The notes under the pieces: model-generated
Database searches by the model: none
The model's input: only the letters and a program-made list of their open reading frames with translations
What the model was told of the DNA's origin: nothing
Shown: positions 34,017 through 41,981 of the stretch, in pieces
Layout: every line of letters begins with the position of its first letter
Numbering within the stretch: position 1 is the stretch's first letter
Translations under genes and position numbers: made by a program
Source of the DNA: Dactylosporangium sp. AC04546
GTDB taxonomy: Bacteria; Actinomycetota; Actinomycetes; Mycobacteriales; Micromonosporaceae
Direction: 5' to 3'
Length of the DNA: 48,129 nt
Assembly: GCF_022095675.1 (NCBI RefSeq)
Contig: NZ_JAHYSG010000094.1
Location: forward strand, 1 to 48,129

Positions 34017-35538
34017 GGCTGATCACCCGCTTCGGCGCGCGGCGGTCGACGTGTGACTGCGCGACCGATCCGGCACCGAGGAACGTGGACTCGTGGCGAG
34101 CGCCGGACTCAACCCTGGCCAGGTCGGACTTACGCACCAGGTAGCCGGTGATCCGGATGAAGTCGTTGCTGTCCAGATTGAACGTGAAATCGCGCATCCC
34201 GCTCACAAACGCACCACGGATGATGTCGACGACCGCCTGCGGATTGCGCCGCGCGGTGTCGTCGAAGTGCAGGACGTCGCTGATGCCCGCGGCGAAGAGC
34301 CGGTGATGCGGGGCGACCGCGTTGAGATGCTCGAACAGCGCCGGCTCGCGGCCGACCGGAATTCGTGTACCGGCCGTCACGCCGGTGTCGCTGTCGATGC
34401 CGGACTGGGAGTGCAGGAACGCGCGCCCGCCGTTGCCCACGCAGTACGGCAAGGGACGCGCGGCCACCAACTCCGCCACGGTGCTCGTGATCCGATACGA
34501 CAAGTCGTTGGCCTCAGCATCTTGGCCGTACCGCAGGTGCTTGCCCTCGCGTTCGAGCAGCGCCTCCACGGCCTCGGCCAGGCCGTAGATGCCGAACATG
34601 GCCGAGAACCGGTCCAGCGAGATGAGTCCCTCGGCGACCAGCCAGTCGTGTGAGTAGACGTCGGCGGTCTCGACGAGGTACCGAATCCTCGCTTCCATCA
34701 GCTCGGCGGTCAGCTCGACGAACAGCGGGAGTGTCTGCGTCAGGAACGTCCGCGCCCCGCCTTGGCAGTGCCGGACCGCCTCGGCGAGATTCAGGCGCAC
34801 CAGCGTGTGGGACCCGCCGCCGATCTTCAGCGAGTTGTAGCAGCTGACCGCCGCGTAGTCCGGGCCCAGATCGCCGACCATCATCGGGTGGTTCACGAAG
34901 TGCGGCTTGCCGCAGGCGAAGACGGTCTGCACGCCGTCGAGCAGCAGGTCGTCGGGTGTGCGCGCCGGGTCGACCTTGAGGGTCAGGTTGGGCACGACCT
35001 GGAGCAGTTCTCGCTCCAGGCGCAGGATCGTGCGCCCGACCCGGGTGTCGTCCGGCCCGAGGTTGGTGTGGACGAACGCGTCGGGGAGCATCCGGTCCAG
35101 CGAGATCCAGAAGAGCCGTAGCCGGCGGTACAACTCCTCGTCACTGATCTCTTCCACGAAGGGAGTGAGCAGTTTGTCGAGGTCGCCGAGGTACACCGGG
35201 TAGGTCGTGATCGACGGCACCGCGGTGTACGCGATGAGGAGGAAGGCGAGCGCCTCGTCGAGGTCCCGTGGCGGGGCGAGCTCCAGGAACGACGAGCCGT
35301 TGCGGAGCAGGACGGCGTAGTCGGGCAGCACGTAGCGGGGCCGGTAGGGTGCGTGACCTTCGGCGAGGTCACAGATGACGCCTTTCTCCTGCGCCTCCCG
35401 GCACGCGTCACCGACCGCAGGTGGAGCGACCGCTTCTTCAGCGATGCCCGCGAGCCGGTGCAGCCGCTGGCGGTACGTGAGTGCGGGATCGGCGATGATC
35501 CCCCTGACACGGTGCTCGAACTCGGCCATCTCCACCAT
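33988..35538 (-). CDS. yjjI: Glycyl-radical enzyme, YjjI family
   Basis: A 516-aa member of the YjjI group of glycyl-radical enzymes, whose reaction is not established. The glycyl-radical motif near the C-terminus reads FIRITGYLVRKSDLAR with Gly465; the thiyl-radical Cys is probably Cys233 in SCYNSLKIGGG. These enzymes are oxygen-sensitive, so the pair implies metabolism during low oxygen. The start is uncertain: ATG at 35538 or three codons later at 35529, where GGTGGAG abuts the codon. About 30 residues after the radical domain are hydrophilic and overlap the activase start. Confidence 0.9.
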   Translation of the reverse strand: MVEMAEFEHRVRGIIADPALTYRQRLHRLAGIAEEAVAPPAVGDACREAQEKGVICDLAEGHAPYRPRYVLPDYAVLLRNGSSFLELAPPRDLDEALAFLLIAYTAVPSITTYPVYLGDLDKLLTPFVEEISDEELYRRLRLFWISLDRMLPDAFVHTNLGPDDTRVGRTILRLERELLQVVPNLTLKVDPARTPDDLLLDGVQTVFACGKPHFVNHPMMVGDLGPDYAAVSCYNSLKIGGGSHTLVRLNLAEAVRHCQGGARTFLTQTLPLFVELTAELMEARIRYLVETADVYSHDWLVAEGLISLDRFSAMFGIYGLAEAVEALLEREGKHLRYGQDAEANDLSYRITSTVAELVAARPLPYCVGNGGRAFLHSQSGIDSDTGVTAGTRIPVGREPALFEHLNAVAPHHRLFAAGISDVLHFDDTARRNPQAVVDIIRGAFVSGMRDFTFNLDSNDFIRITGYLVRKSDLARVESGARHESTFLGAGSVAQSHVDRRAPKRVISHERNPRPDR

Positions 35539-35626
35539 TCGAGGCTAGGCAGGGGCCGCGGCGAGCGCGTAGAGCACAAAGTCCCGAGGCGCGAGCGCAC
35601 TGGCTCGCGCCTGGTCGGGTTGGCCT

Positions 35627-36478
35627 CTACGCCAGGCAGGGACAGTTGGTCATCAACGCCTCGACGTTGTTGACGTATCGCCAGTTAGGGATACCGGCCT
35701 TGCCCTTCACCGGATCGACCGCGCCCGGCCCGTAGTTATATGCCGATACAACGCTGTCCAGCAGTGACACGCCACCTTCCGGCGCCGGGACGGAGAGATC
35801 GTAGCTACCCTGGTAGTACGCATCGCCGAAGTACCTGATGAGCCAGGCGAGGTACTCGCCACCGATCATCACGTTGCCGGTCAGCGTGTTCACGTCATAC
35901 GAGCTCTCGAATCTCGTGTTCATCCAAGTCGCCGTGGCGGGCATGATCTGCATCGTCCCGATACCGCCGTCGCACGCGACGATCGTCGACTGCCAGCCGC
36001 TCTCCTGCCACGCCACGGCGTAGAGCAGTTTGGACGGCACCCTGATCGACGGCGCGCTCACCGGCCAGAACTGCTTGGCTGCGGCCGCATCCAGCGCAGC
36101 GCGCACGTCGGCCATCGGTGCCTTCGGTCCGGTGTAGCTCGGACAACTCGCGCCCGGCGCCGGCGAACTGGGCGCTGGCGCGGGCGGGTGCGGAGCCGGG
36201 GGCAAGGCCTGGGATGCCTTGCTTGGATTGCGCGACGGCACAACAGGCGGCTTCGACTTGGACGGGCTTCGATTCGATGCGCTAGGGGTGGGCGTGGGCG
36301 ATGACGAGGGCGCAGGCGCCGCCTGCTCAAGAGCGGCGATGGGTTCAGGCGCAACGCTGGTGGATGCGGCACTCTCCGCATCCGCGGCGTGGTCGCTGCG
36401 CCCACAAGCCGCCATGGCCAGCAGGGCCACCGCCATCATCGTCGCGCCTAGCACTTTTCGACGTCCGCCGACACGCAC
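35627..36478 (-). CDS. Lytic transglycosylase (SLT) lipoprotein
   Basis: A 283-aa exported muramidase-like enzyme. The lipobox AMAAC places lipidated Cys at 25. A Pro/Ser/Thr/Ala-rich linker (about 30-115) carries the domain across the wall. The SLT catalytic domain follows: catalytic Glu in AWQESGW, then GIGTMQIMPATATWM and VSAYNYGPGAV. It cleaves the glycan strands of peptidoglycan. The GTG at 36478 is chosen because GGGGAGG lies 6 bases upstream; an earlier TTG at 36499 lacks a site. The C-terminal pair CPC may form a disulfide with another Cys. Confidence 0.9.
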   Translation of the reverse strand: MRVGGRRKVLGATMMAVALLAMAACGRSDHAADAESAASTSVAPEPIAALEQAAPAPSSSPTPTPSASNRSPSKSKPPVVPSRNPSKASQALPPAPHPPAPAPSSPAPGASCPSYTGPKAPMADVRAALDAAAAKQFWPVSAPSIRVPSKLLYAVAWQESGWQSTIVACDGGIGTMQIMPATATWMNTRFESSYDVNTLTGNVMIGGEYLAWLIRYFGDAYYQGSYDLSVPAPEGGVSLLDSVVSAYNYGPGAVDPVKGKAGIPNWRYVNNVEALMTNCPCLA

Positions 36479-36574
36479 GTTTGTACCTCCCCGTGGCAAC
36501 TCCCCTGCACCCTACCCGAGTCATTTCTGCTGGTGGGTCCCGTGCTTTCGCGGTCCGCGTGATCCCTCCGTTTG

Positions 36575-36715
36575 TCAGTCGGCGAGGACGCCGAGGCCAT
36601 CGACAGCCTCCATCACCGCGGCGAGCATCGGGTGCAGCCCGACGGTGGTCCTCCCGGCGCCAAATTTGCCGAGATCGACCAGTCGGTGCGGCTCGTCCGG
36701 GCGGCTGCCTGCGGA
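36575..36715 (-). pseudogene. C-terminal gene fragment (no start)
   Basis: A minus-strand frame ending at a TGA at 36575 reads RLVDLGKFGAGRTTVGLHPM and on to VDGLGVLAD, with strong third-position GC for about 42 codons. Upstream the frame meets a TAG and the inverted repeat at 36714-36743, and no start codon is available. It looks like the 3' remnant of a gene cut near the tRNA scar. The original product is not recognised. Confidence 0.4.
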
Positions 36716-36743
36716 GCGCTCTTGTCTGCAGGCAAGAGCGCTC
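36714..36743. repeat. Perfect 11-bp inverted repeat
   Basis: GAGCGCTCTTG (36714-36724) and CAAGAGCGCTC (36733-36743) surround TCTGCAGG. It lies between the gene fragment and the tRNA remnant. It could be a terminator, an operator or a recombination-related site; the sequence does not decide. Confidence 0.6.
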
Positions 36744-36808
36744 AGTTTCTACTTGCGCGGGCCGTCTACGAGCGGCGCAACCGAGCCGCTGTAGTGACCT
36801 GCGCTCAC

Positions 36809-36850
36809 GAAGCCAACAGGGACATGAACCCTCAACCTTCCGATTACAAG
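36809..36850 (-). other. 3' half of tRNA-Thr(TGT): probable attachment-site scar
   Basis: Read on the minus strand, this 42-base segment fits tRNA positions 32-73: anticodon loop CTTGTAA (anticodon TGT), variable loop AGGTT, T stem GAGGG / CCCTG with loop TTCATGT, a 7-base acceptor strand and discriminator C. The spacing is exactly that of a tRNA. The 5' half (D arm, TAGAGC-type region) is absent upstream. Mismatches in the T stem show it is not functional. Such 3' fragments mark the far end of elements that integrate into tRNA genes; the element should lie toward higher coordinates. Confidence 0.65.
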
Positions 36851-36899
36851 ACGAGGTATGTCCGTTTTTATGAGTATTACCGGTTCTATTTCGTGCTAG

Positions 36900-37016
36900 C
36901 TTGTCCGGATTTCCGTCCCGCACCATCGGGCGCGTCCAGGATCGCGGGGCGGGGTCCAGGAACAGCGGAGCACGTATTGAGCACCGCCGAATCCACTGCG
37001 GACGGTCGACATTGGG
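36900..37016 (+). repeat. Copy A of a diverged direct repeat of about 115 bp
   Basis: This block aligns in the same orientation with 47313-47426 along its whole length. Shared pieces include CTTGTCCGGATT, GTCCAGGA, a GGGCGG-type stretch followed by GTCCAG and CGGAGC, then GATCCAC-like sequence and GGGAAG at the end. I estimate about 70% identity by eye. It lies just inside the tRNA scar and encodes no evident protein. Confidence 0.6.
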
Positions 37017-37063
37017 AAGCCATGCCGCCCGAGAACTGTCGTACACGGTCGTTAGGCTCCGCT

Positions 37064-37266
37064 GTGCGGACACCACTGGGGAGCGCCACACTGACCGAGA
37101 TCGCCGCCGAGCCGGCCTACGGCTCTTCCTTCGAAGACCTCGCCGCCTTCCTGAAGTGGCCGGAAGCCCAGCGGCTACTCAGTCCACGAAGTGCGCAAGA
37201 CCAGCAACAACATAGGCATCGTGGTCCTAACCATGTATGCCGGAACTGCACGCCTGCCGGAGGGTG
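37064..37266 (+). pseudogene. Frameshifted gene fragment
   Basis: From a GTG at 37064, with TAGGCT five bases upstream, a frame with good third-position GC reads VRTPLGSATLTEIAAEPAY then SSFEDLAAFLKWPEAQRLL. Coding character shifts by one frame near 37182 and continues VHEVRKTSNNIGIVVLTM. The two parts look like one gene broken by a frameshift and cut short. No family is recognised. It may be 5' debris at the element boundary. Confidence 0.35.
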
Positions 37267-37291
37267 AGGAGGCTTGTCGACCGGGCCGCGC

Positions 37292-39196
37292 CTACAGCTG
37301 TAACGGCGGATAGAGCGCCTTGGTCGGATTCGGCGCGCTACGGAGTCCCGCGAACCAGTCCTCGGCGGCCCGCTTCCGCTCGGCGTGCTCTTCGACGATG
37401 CCCGGACCGACCAGACCGGCGATGCACGTGCTGATCGACATCGCCGCCAGCTGCCTGGCGAACGGCTGGACGCTCCCGACGCCGGCCGCCGTGACCGGCC
37501 CGCCGTGCACGATGCAGTTCCTCACGCGTTGCAACCGGACCCGAGCGCGGCCCCAGCCTTCGTCGATCGAGTCCGCGAGGTCAGCAATCGCGGCCGGAGA
37601 CGCCAGCCGGCGCAAGAGCGACCGCACCTGCCTTGCCGTGCGGGTGAACGGCGACAGCGCATCGCCGATCTCCGGCAGGGCCGAGAGTCCTTCGACCATG
37701 TTCACCATCTGCTCGCCCTCGCGCCGTTCGAGTACCCGCGCCTGCAGCGATTTCACCGCTGAGGGGGCAAGGCCGGACCTCGTGTCCAGGACGTGGATCG
37801 TCGCCAGCAGCATATTGCCGAGGTCCTCCTCAATGACGCCACGAATCCAACGCCTCCGCAGCACGATCTGCAGGTAGTCGTACCAGGCGAACTGGTCGAC
37901 GCGGGCGGCCACGTGCTCGATCACCTGCACGTACTGCGCGAGTGCGGCCGGCGGCTGCTGATCGGCGACGCTCTGCCAGATACGGACAGCGTCCACCAGC
38001 AGCGACAGGTCACCGTCTGATGCCGTCCAGTGCGCGCCGACCGTCCTGCTCCGAGCCTCCAGCTCGGCACCCGTGTAGTCGATGTTCAGACTCCGCTCCG
38101 GCACTTCGAAGGCCGCCACGAACGGCGAAACGCCGGACAGGCGATCGTCCTGGAAGTGCAGGAAGCCATGCATCGCGGTCCAGTTTCGGGTGTCTCCGCC
38201 GTAGAACTTGCCGAGCGCCACAGCGCCTTCCGCCATCCGCAACGCCTTGTCCGGCGCATTGGGGATGGCGGCCAGGCCGAGGTCGACCCGCGCGTAGACG
38301 ACGTCCGCCCCTTCCGCGAGATCGACGGGGATGAACCAGGAGCCGGCGTCCCGCCACTCCGCCGGCAATCTCGGGTCCGTGAACCTCTCCGCCCGGACCA
38401 AGCCGTCGATCAAATCGCCCCAGTAGAAGGTCACCGCACCGAATGCAACACTGTCCGTGGGAAGTCGCGCTTTGTCGAAGGCGACCCAGACCACATGGCG
38501 GGCCACTCGGGGCGGCGCGGCGATGAAGCGGGCACAGAGCGCCAGGCGATCGCTCTCCTCAAGGTCCGCCTGTTCGAGCGGGCCGGGCCAATCCGCACAT
38601 GTGTCGCCGACACGCCGCCGGGCCTCGAACACACTCCTGGCCCGGTTCGCAACAATCCCGGTGACCGCGGACGCGACCTCACGTCGGTTCATGCCGGCGG
38701 CCTCAACGATGCGCCAGAAGAGATCCCGGCGGTGCGCCACCAGGTCGTACTCCGTGCCCGATGCTTCGCAGTCCGCCGCGAGATCCCGCCAGGCGGCCGC
38801 CGCGGCCGCCGACGTGGAGATCTTCGACCGCACCGCGAGCACGGCGGCCGACGCGGCAGCACCGGCCGCCGTTGAAACCGCCGTCCGGTCCTTCTCGAAA
38901 GCATCCGGGACGACCGAGACAGCGCTCAACAGCACGTCCAGCTCCGGCTCCAGCTCGTCCCGGAGGGCAGGACCGATCAACGTGCCGGCGTACTGGAGGT
39001 CGTCGACGACCGACACCCAGCCCGACTTCTGCTGCCCACCGTAGGGCCGGTCGTGATCCAGCCATGCCTGCAGTTCGGTCAGTGCCACCAGCAAGTCGAT
39101 GTTATGCAGAGCAGCCCACCAAGGGGCACGGTCGGTCCACGTCGACGCGTCCTGCAGTTCATCCAGCCAACTCGATTGCCCGATCCCAAATATCAT
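37292..39196 (-). CDS. 634-aa protein with C-terminal HEPN-type motif, candidate defence effector
   Basis: A large, mostly helical cytoplasmic protein with no signal peptide or membrane helix. Near the C-terminus RNCIVHGG (559-566) contains R559-x4-H564, the Rx4-6H motif typical of HEPN ribonucleases, set between helices as in that fold. The region about 240-400 (HVVWVAFDKARLP, TFYWGDLIDGL, WFIPVDLAEGADVVYARVDLG) is probably a separate beta-containing sensor domain. I do not recognise the full-length family. The layout, N-terminal sensing region plus C-terminal HEPN, is that of abortive-infection proteins; function is inference. The start ATG at 39196 has no clear ribosome site; GATAGT lies 6 bases before it, so a leaderless start is possible. 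Confidence 0.72.
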   Translation of the reverse strand: MIFGIGQSSWLDELQDASTWTDRAPWWAALHNIDLLVALTELQAWLDHDRPYGGQQKSGWVSVVDDLQYAGTLIGPALRDELEPELDVLLSAVSVVPDAFEKDRTAVSTAAGAAASAAVLAVRSKISTSAAAAAAWRDLAADCEASGTEYDLVAHRRDLFWRIVEAAGMNRREVASAVTGIVANRARSVFEARRRVGDTCADWPGPLEQADLEESDRLALCARFIAAPPRVARHVVWVAFDKARLPTDSVAFGAVTFYWGDLIDGLVRAERFTDPRLPAEWRDAGSWFIPVDLAEGADVVYARVDLGLAAIPNAPDKALRMAEGAVALGKFYGGDTRNWTAMHGFLHFQDDRLSGVSPFVAAFEVPERSLNIDYTGAELEARSRTVGAHWTASDGDLSLLVDAVRIWQSVADQQPPAALAQYVQVIEHVAARVDQFAWYDYLQIVLRRRWIRGVIEEDLGNMLLATIHVLDTRSGLAPSAVKSLQARVLERREGEQMVNMVEGLSALPEIGDALSPFTRTARQVRSLLRRLASPAAIADLADSIDEGWGRARVRLQRVRNCIVHGGPVTAAGVGSVQPFARQLAAMSISTCIAGLVGPGIVEEHAERKRAAEDWFAGLRSAPNPTKALYPPLQL

Positions 39197-39358
39197 GGCG
39201 TGACTATCGCAAGGTTATGGGTGGTCATGGAGAGCAGGTCCAGGGCCCCGTCCCAGCCGAAGCAACAGCGCCTCCCGCGGCCAGTCGCCATCTACGACAG
39301 TGCCTTGTGCCGGATTTCAAGGGTTCGATGATGGAACACGGGTTGGAGTACTGACGCA

Positions 39359-40327
39359 GTGACGTTCATCGGCGGCGAGCACGTATGGGATCGGCTGCGC
39401 GCACTGACTGCGGGTGCGGCGCATCGACGAGCGGCGGTTGCGTACGCTGCTCGAAACGCCGCCGTGATCCTGCCGCTGTCGGTCAACGACACGGTGGTCG
39501 TCGACGGCAGCGATGACGCCTTGGCTGCCGGGTCGACGCATCCGGACGCGCTGGCGACGTGGCTGTCGGCTGGCGCTCACGTGTGGTCGCTGCCCGGCCT
39601 GCACGCGAAGGTCGTGCTCCTGGAGGACGCTGACGGCGCCCGCACCGCGATCGTCGGGTCGGCCAACATCTCCGACCGTTCCAACAGCCAACTCATCGAA
39701 GCCGTCGTCACCACCGACGATCACGACTGCTGCCAGTCGATCAGCGACGAGCTGGACCGGTGGGTCGGTATGGCCGATCCGGTGGATGTCGCGTGGCTGC
39801 AGCACGCCCGGACCCTGTACCGCGAGCCGAAGCCACCGCGCCGGGCCGGCGGCCGGCGGCGTGGGACGCGCCTGGACCGGAAAGCGCCGCTGTGGGTCGG
39901 GATGTCCGCCCCCGTCGCCGAACCGCTGTCGCCCGCTGCCGAAGCCGAGTACAAGCACGTCGTTCAGAACGACGGGCGGCGCGCCGAGGTCGAGTGGTGG
40001 CAGCTCAACGACGGCGACGAGGGCGTCGTCGTGCCGGGCCACAACGTCATCCTGGTAAGCAACCCGTCGGACCGCGAGGAACCCGTCGGGCAGGCAACCG
40101 CGTGGGGCCCGGCCAAGGTCGTCCGCGTTGTTCCCGGCAGCGAACAGCACCGACCGGTGGCGATCCTCGTCCGCGACCCTGAGCTCGCCCGCTACCGCTT
40201 CTCCCACGTGCGAGCAACGATCGCCGGTACCGGCACGGCGATCGACTGGGAACGCCCGCTCGACGTCCGGGCAGCCGCGGCGCTGTACCGCATGTGGTCG
40301 GCCAGCGACGCAGGCCACGGCGAGTGA
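39359..40327 (+). CDS. Phospholipase D-like nuclease-domain protein
   Basis: A 322-aa protein with one PLD catalytic motif: H82-A-K84, then G100-S101-A-N103-I-S (LHAKVVLLE ... GSANISDRS). Enzymes with a single motif act as dimers, and this version, with N-terminal RRAAVAYAARNAAVILPL, matches PLD domains found in restriction and defence proteins. Residues about 155-300 form an Arg/Trp-rich second domain of unknown role. GTG start, with GGAG 10 bases upstream. It diverges from the HEPN-motif gene across 162 bases, and the PD-(D/E)XK gene follows in the same direction 134 bases later. The nucleic-acid target is unknown. Confidence 0.8.
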   Translation: MTFIGGEHVWDRLRALTAGAAHRRAAVAYAARNAAVILPLSVNDTVVVDGSDDALAAGSTHPDALATWLSAGAHVWSLPGLHAKVVLLEDADGARTAIVGSANISDRSNSQLIEAVVTTDDHDCCQSISDELDRWVGMADPVDVAWLQHARTLYREPKPPRRAGGRRRGTRLDRKAPLWVGMSAPVAEPLSPAAEAEYKHVVQNDGRRAEVEWWQLNDGDEGVVVPGHNVILVSNPSDREEPVGQATAWGPAKVVRVVPGSEQHRPVAILVRDPELARYRFSHVRATIAGTGTAIDWERPLDVRAAAALYRMWSASDAGHGE

Positions 40328-40461
40328 ACCGGGCGCGTCGAACGGTCCCCGGCGGGTTGACGGATAGCCTCGCTATCGCGAAGTTGTCGAATCGGGTAGC
40401 GCGGTCCCGTAGCATCCCACCGCGCCGGCGGTCGTCCACATGCGAAACCAGGAGCGGGTCC

Positions 40462-41511
40462 ATGCCTCTGTACGAGATCGGTGAGCACGGCCTTCGCCGG
40501 CACGAGGCGGCGCAGTTCGCGGTATTGGGCATCTACGAGCGTGCCGACCTGCAACGACTGCTGCGCGACGACATCGCCGTGCTGGCAACGGATCTGCTGG
40601 TCATCGCCGAAGAGTTCGGCAACTGGGAGAACTCCCGGCGCCGCATCGATCTGCTCGCGATCGACAAGGTCGGTCACCTGGTGGTAATCGAGCTCAAGCG
40701 GACCGACGACGGCGGGCACATGGAACTGCAGGCCCTGCGGTACGCGGCGATGATCGCCGCGATGGGCTTCGAGGAGGTCGTGTCCACCTACGAGGCGCAC
40801 CTGGCCCGGACGGATCCGGACGGCGACACTGACGCCCGGTCGGCGCTACTCGCGTGGCTCGACGCCACCGAGGAGACGCCGGTCATCTCGTCCGACGTCC
40901 GCATCATGCTGGTGGCGGCGGACTTCGGCCGGGAGCTGACCACCACGGTGCTGTGGCTCAACCGCTTCGTCGGCATGGACGTGCGATGCGTCCGCCTGAT
41001 CCCATACGCGATCGACGACCGGATTCTGCTCGACATCCAGCAGGTCATTCCGCTGCCCGAGGCCGGCGACTACCAGGTCCGGACCACCCAGAAGGCGGCC
41101 ACGCAGGAGCGCCACAGCAGCGACAGCCGCGACTGGACGAGGTACCACATCATCGTCGACGGGCAAGCCTCGGAGGATCTCAACAAGCGCCACGCGGTAC
41201 GCCTGATGATCCAACGCCTCATCGAGCGCGGCGTGCCGGCCACTGCGATCGCGACGAAGGTGACGCCCGGCCGCTTTCGCCGGCTCGACGGCGAGCACAC
41301 CACCGACGAGGCGGTCCAGGCGGCGCTGGCCGGACAGTACCCGGATGTCAACGTGCAGGCGTGGTTCACGGAACACGCCATCGTGCAGGACGGCGCCACC
41401 TGGCTCGTGCGCCGTATCTGGGGCCGCGCCACCGAGCCGACGCTGATCACCTTGCGCGACGCGTTCCCCGAGGCCAGGGTCTCGTTCCAGCGCGCCGCCG
41501 CATCCGCCTGA
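40462..41511 (+). CDS. PD-(D/E)XK nuclease-like protein
   Basis: A 349-aa protein. The N-terminal half carries a complete PD-(D/E)XK site: Glu51, Asp63 in RRRIDLLAID, Glu77-Leu-Lys79 in LVVIELKRTD, and the following Gln90 in ELQALRYAAM. This matches nucleases related to NucS/DUF91-type restriction proteins. The C-terminal part (about 220-349) is a separate domain of unknown function, with repeated GRFRRLDG- and WLVRRIWGR-type elements. I start at the ATG at 40462, preceded by AGGAG; the open frame from 40294 is Arg-rich and lacks a site. It probably belongs with the PLD gene. Confidence 0.85.
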   Translation: MPLYEIGEHGLRRHEAAQFAVLGIYERADLQRLLRDDIAVLATDLLVIAEEFGNWENSRRRIDLLAIDKVGHLVVIELKRTDDGGHMELQALRYAAMIAAMGFEEVVSTYEAHLARTDPDGDTDARSALLAWLDATEETPVISSDVRIMLVAADFGRELTTTVLWLNRFVGMDVRCVRLIPYAIDDRILLDIQQVIPLPEAGDYQVRTTQKAATQERHSSDSRDWTRYHIIVDGQASEDLNKRHAVRLMIQRLIERGVPATAIATKVTPGRFRRLDGEHTTDEAVQAALAGQYPDVNVQAWFTEHAIVQDGATWLVRRIWGRATEPTLITLRDAFPEARVSFQRAAASA

Positions 41512-41710
41512 GTCGCGGAATCCATCGGGCAGTTGTCAGCCCGGCGGCCCCCGCGCGTTGCCGCAAGGCAGCCGAACAACGCCCCGCCGTGCCGACTCAG
41601 CCGTTCCAGCGACCAGCGCCCGCACCTAGGGTCAGCTCGTGCTACCCGCAGTCTCGATCTTGACGTGGCGGAAAGCAGGCACCTGACCGTACAAATCGGA
41701 GGACGGCGCC

Positions 41711-41971
41711 GTGAGCGCGGTACCAGCGTGGCAGCTCATCCTGCGGGTAGCCAGGGAACTTTCGGCCCAGTCACCTGAGTTCAGCCGGTCGGAGGTGATC
41801 GACGGGGTACGCTGCATCGATCAGGGCCGACAGCCCGGTTCGCTGGGACCACTGATCCAGGGCATGACGCGCGATGCCACCGGCGGCCCGCCAAGTCCTT
41901 GCGGCACACCCTTGGCTCGGGTGTCGCACGGCCGGTACCGGCTCATCGAAAGCGACGTCCGCAACTTGTAG
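41711..41971 (+). CDS. Small winged-helix-like protein
   Basis: An 86-aa protein: PAWQLILRVARELSAQSPEF, RSEVIDGVRCIDQGRQPGSL and a final HGRYRLIESD strand give the helix-helix-helix-wing pattern of small DNA-binding domains often attached to restriction endonucleases. GTG start with GGAGG 8 bases upstream. It ends 10 bases before the PD-(D/E)XK-like gene, so the two are probably co-transcribed and may act as DNA-recognition and cleavage subunits. That partnership is inference. Confidence 0.6.
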   Translation: MSAVPAWQLILRVARELSAQSPEFSRSEVIDGVRCIDQGRQPGSLGPLIQGMTRDATGGPPSPCGTPLARVSHGRYRLIESDVRNL

Positions 41972-41981
41972 GGTGATGCCC

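Noticed and set aside
36345..37091. A 248-codon minus-strand frame spanning the tRNA remnant
   Set aside because: It crosses the tRNA fragment, repeat A and the transglycosylase 5' end in the wrong frame; the product is Arg-rich and unlike a protein.
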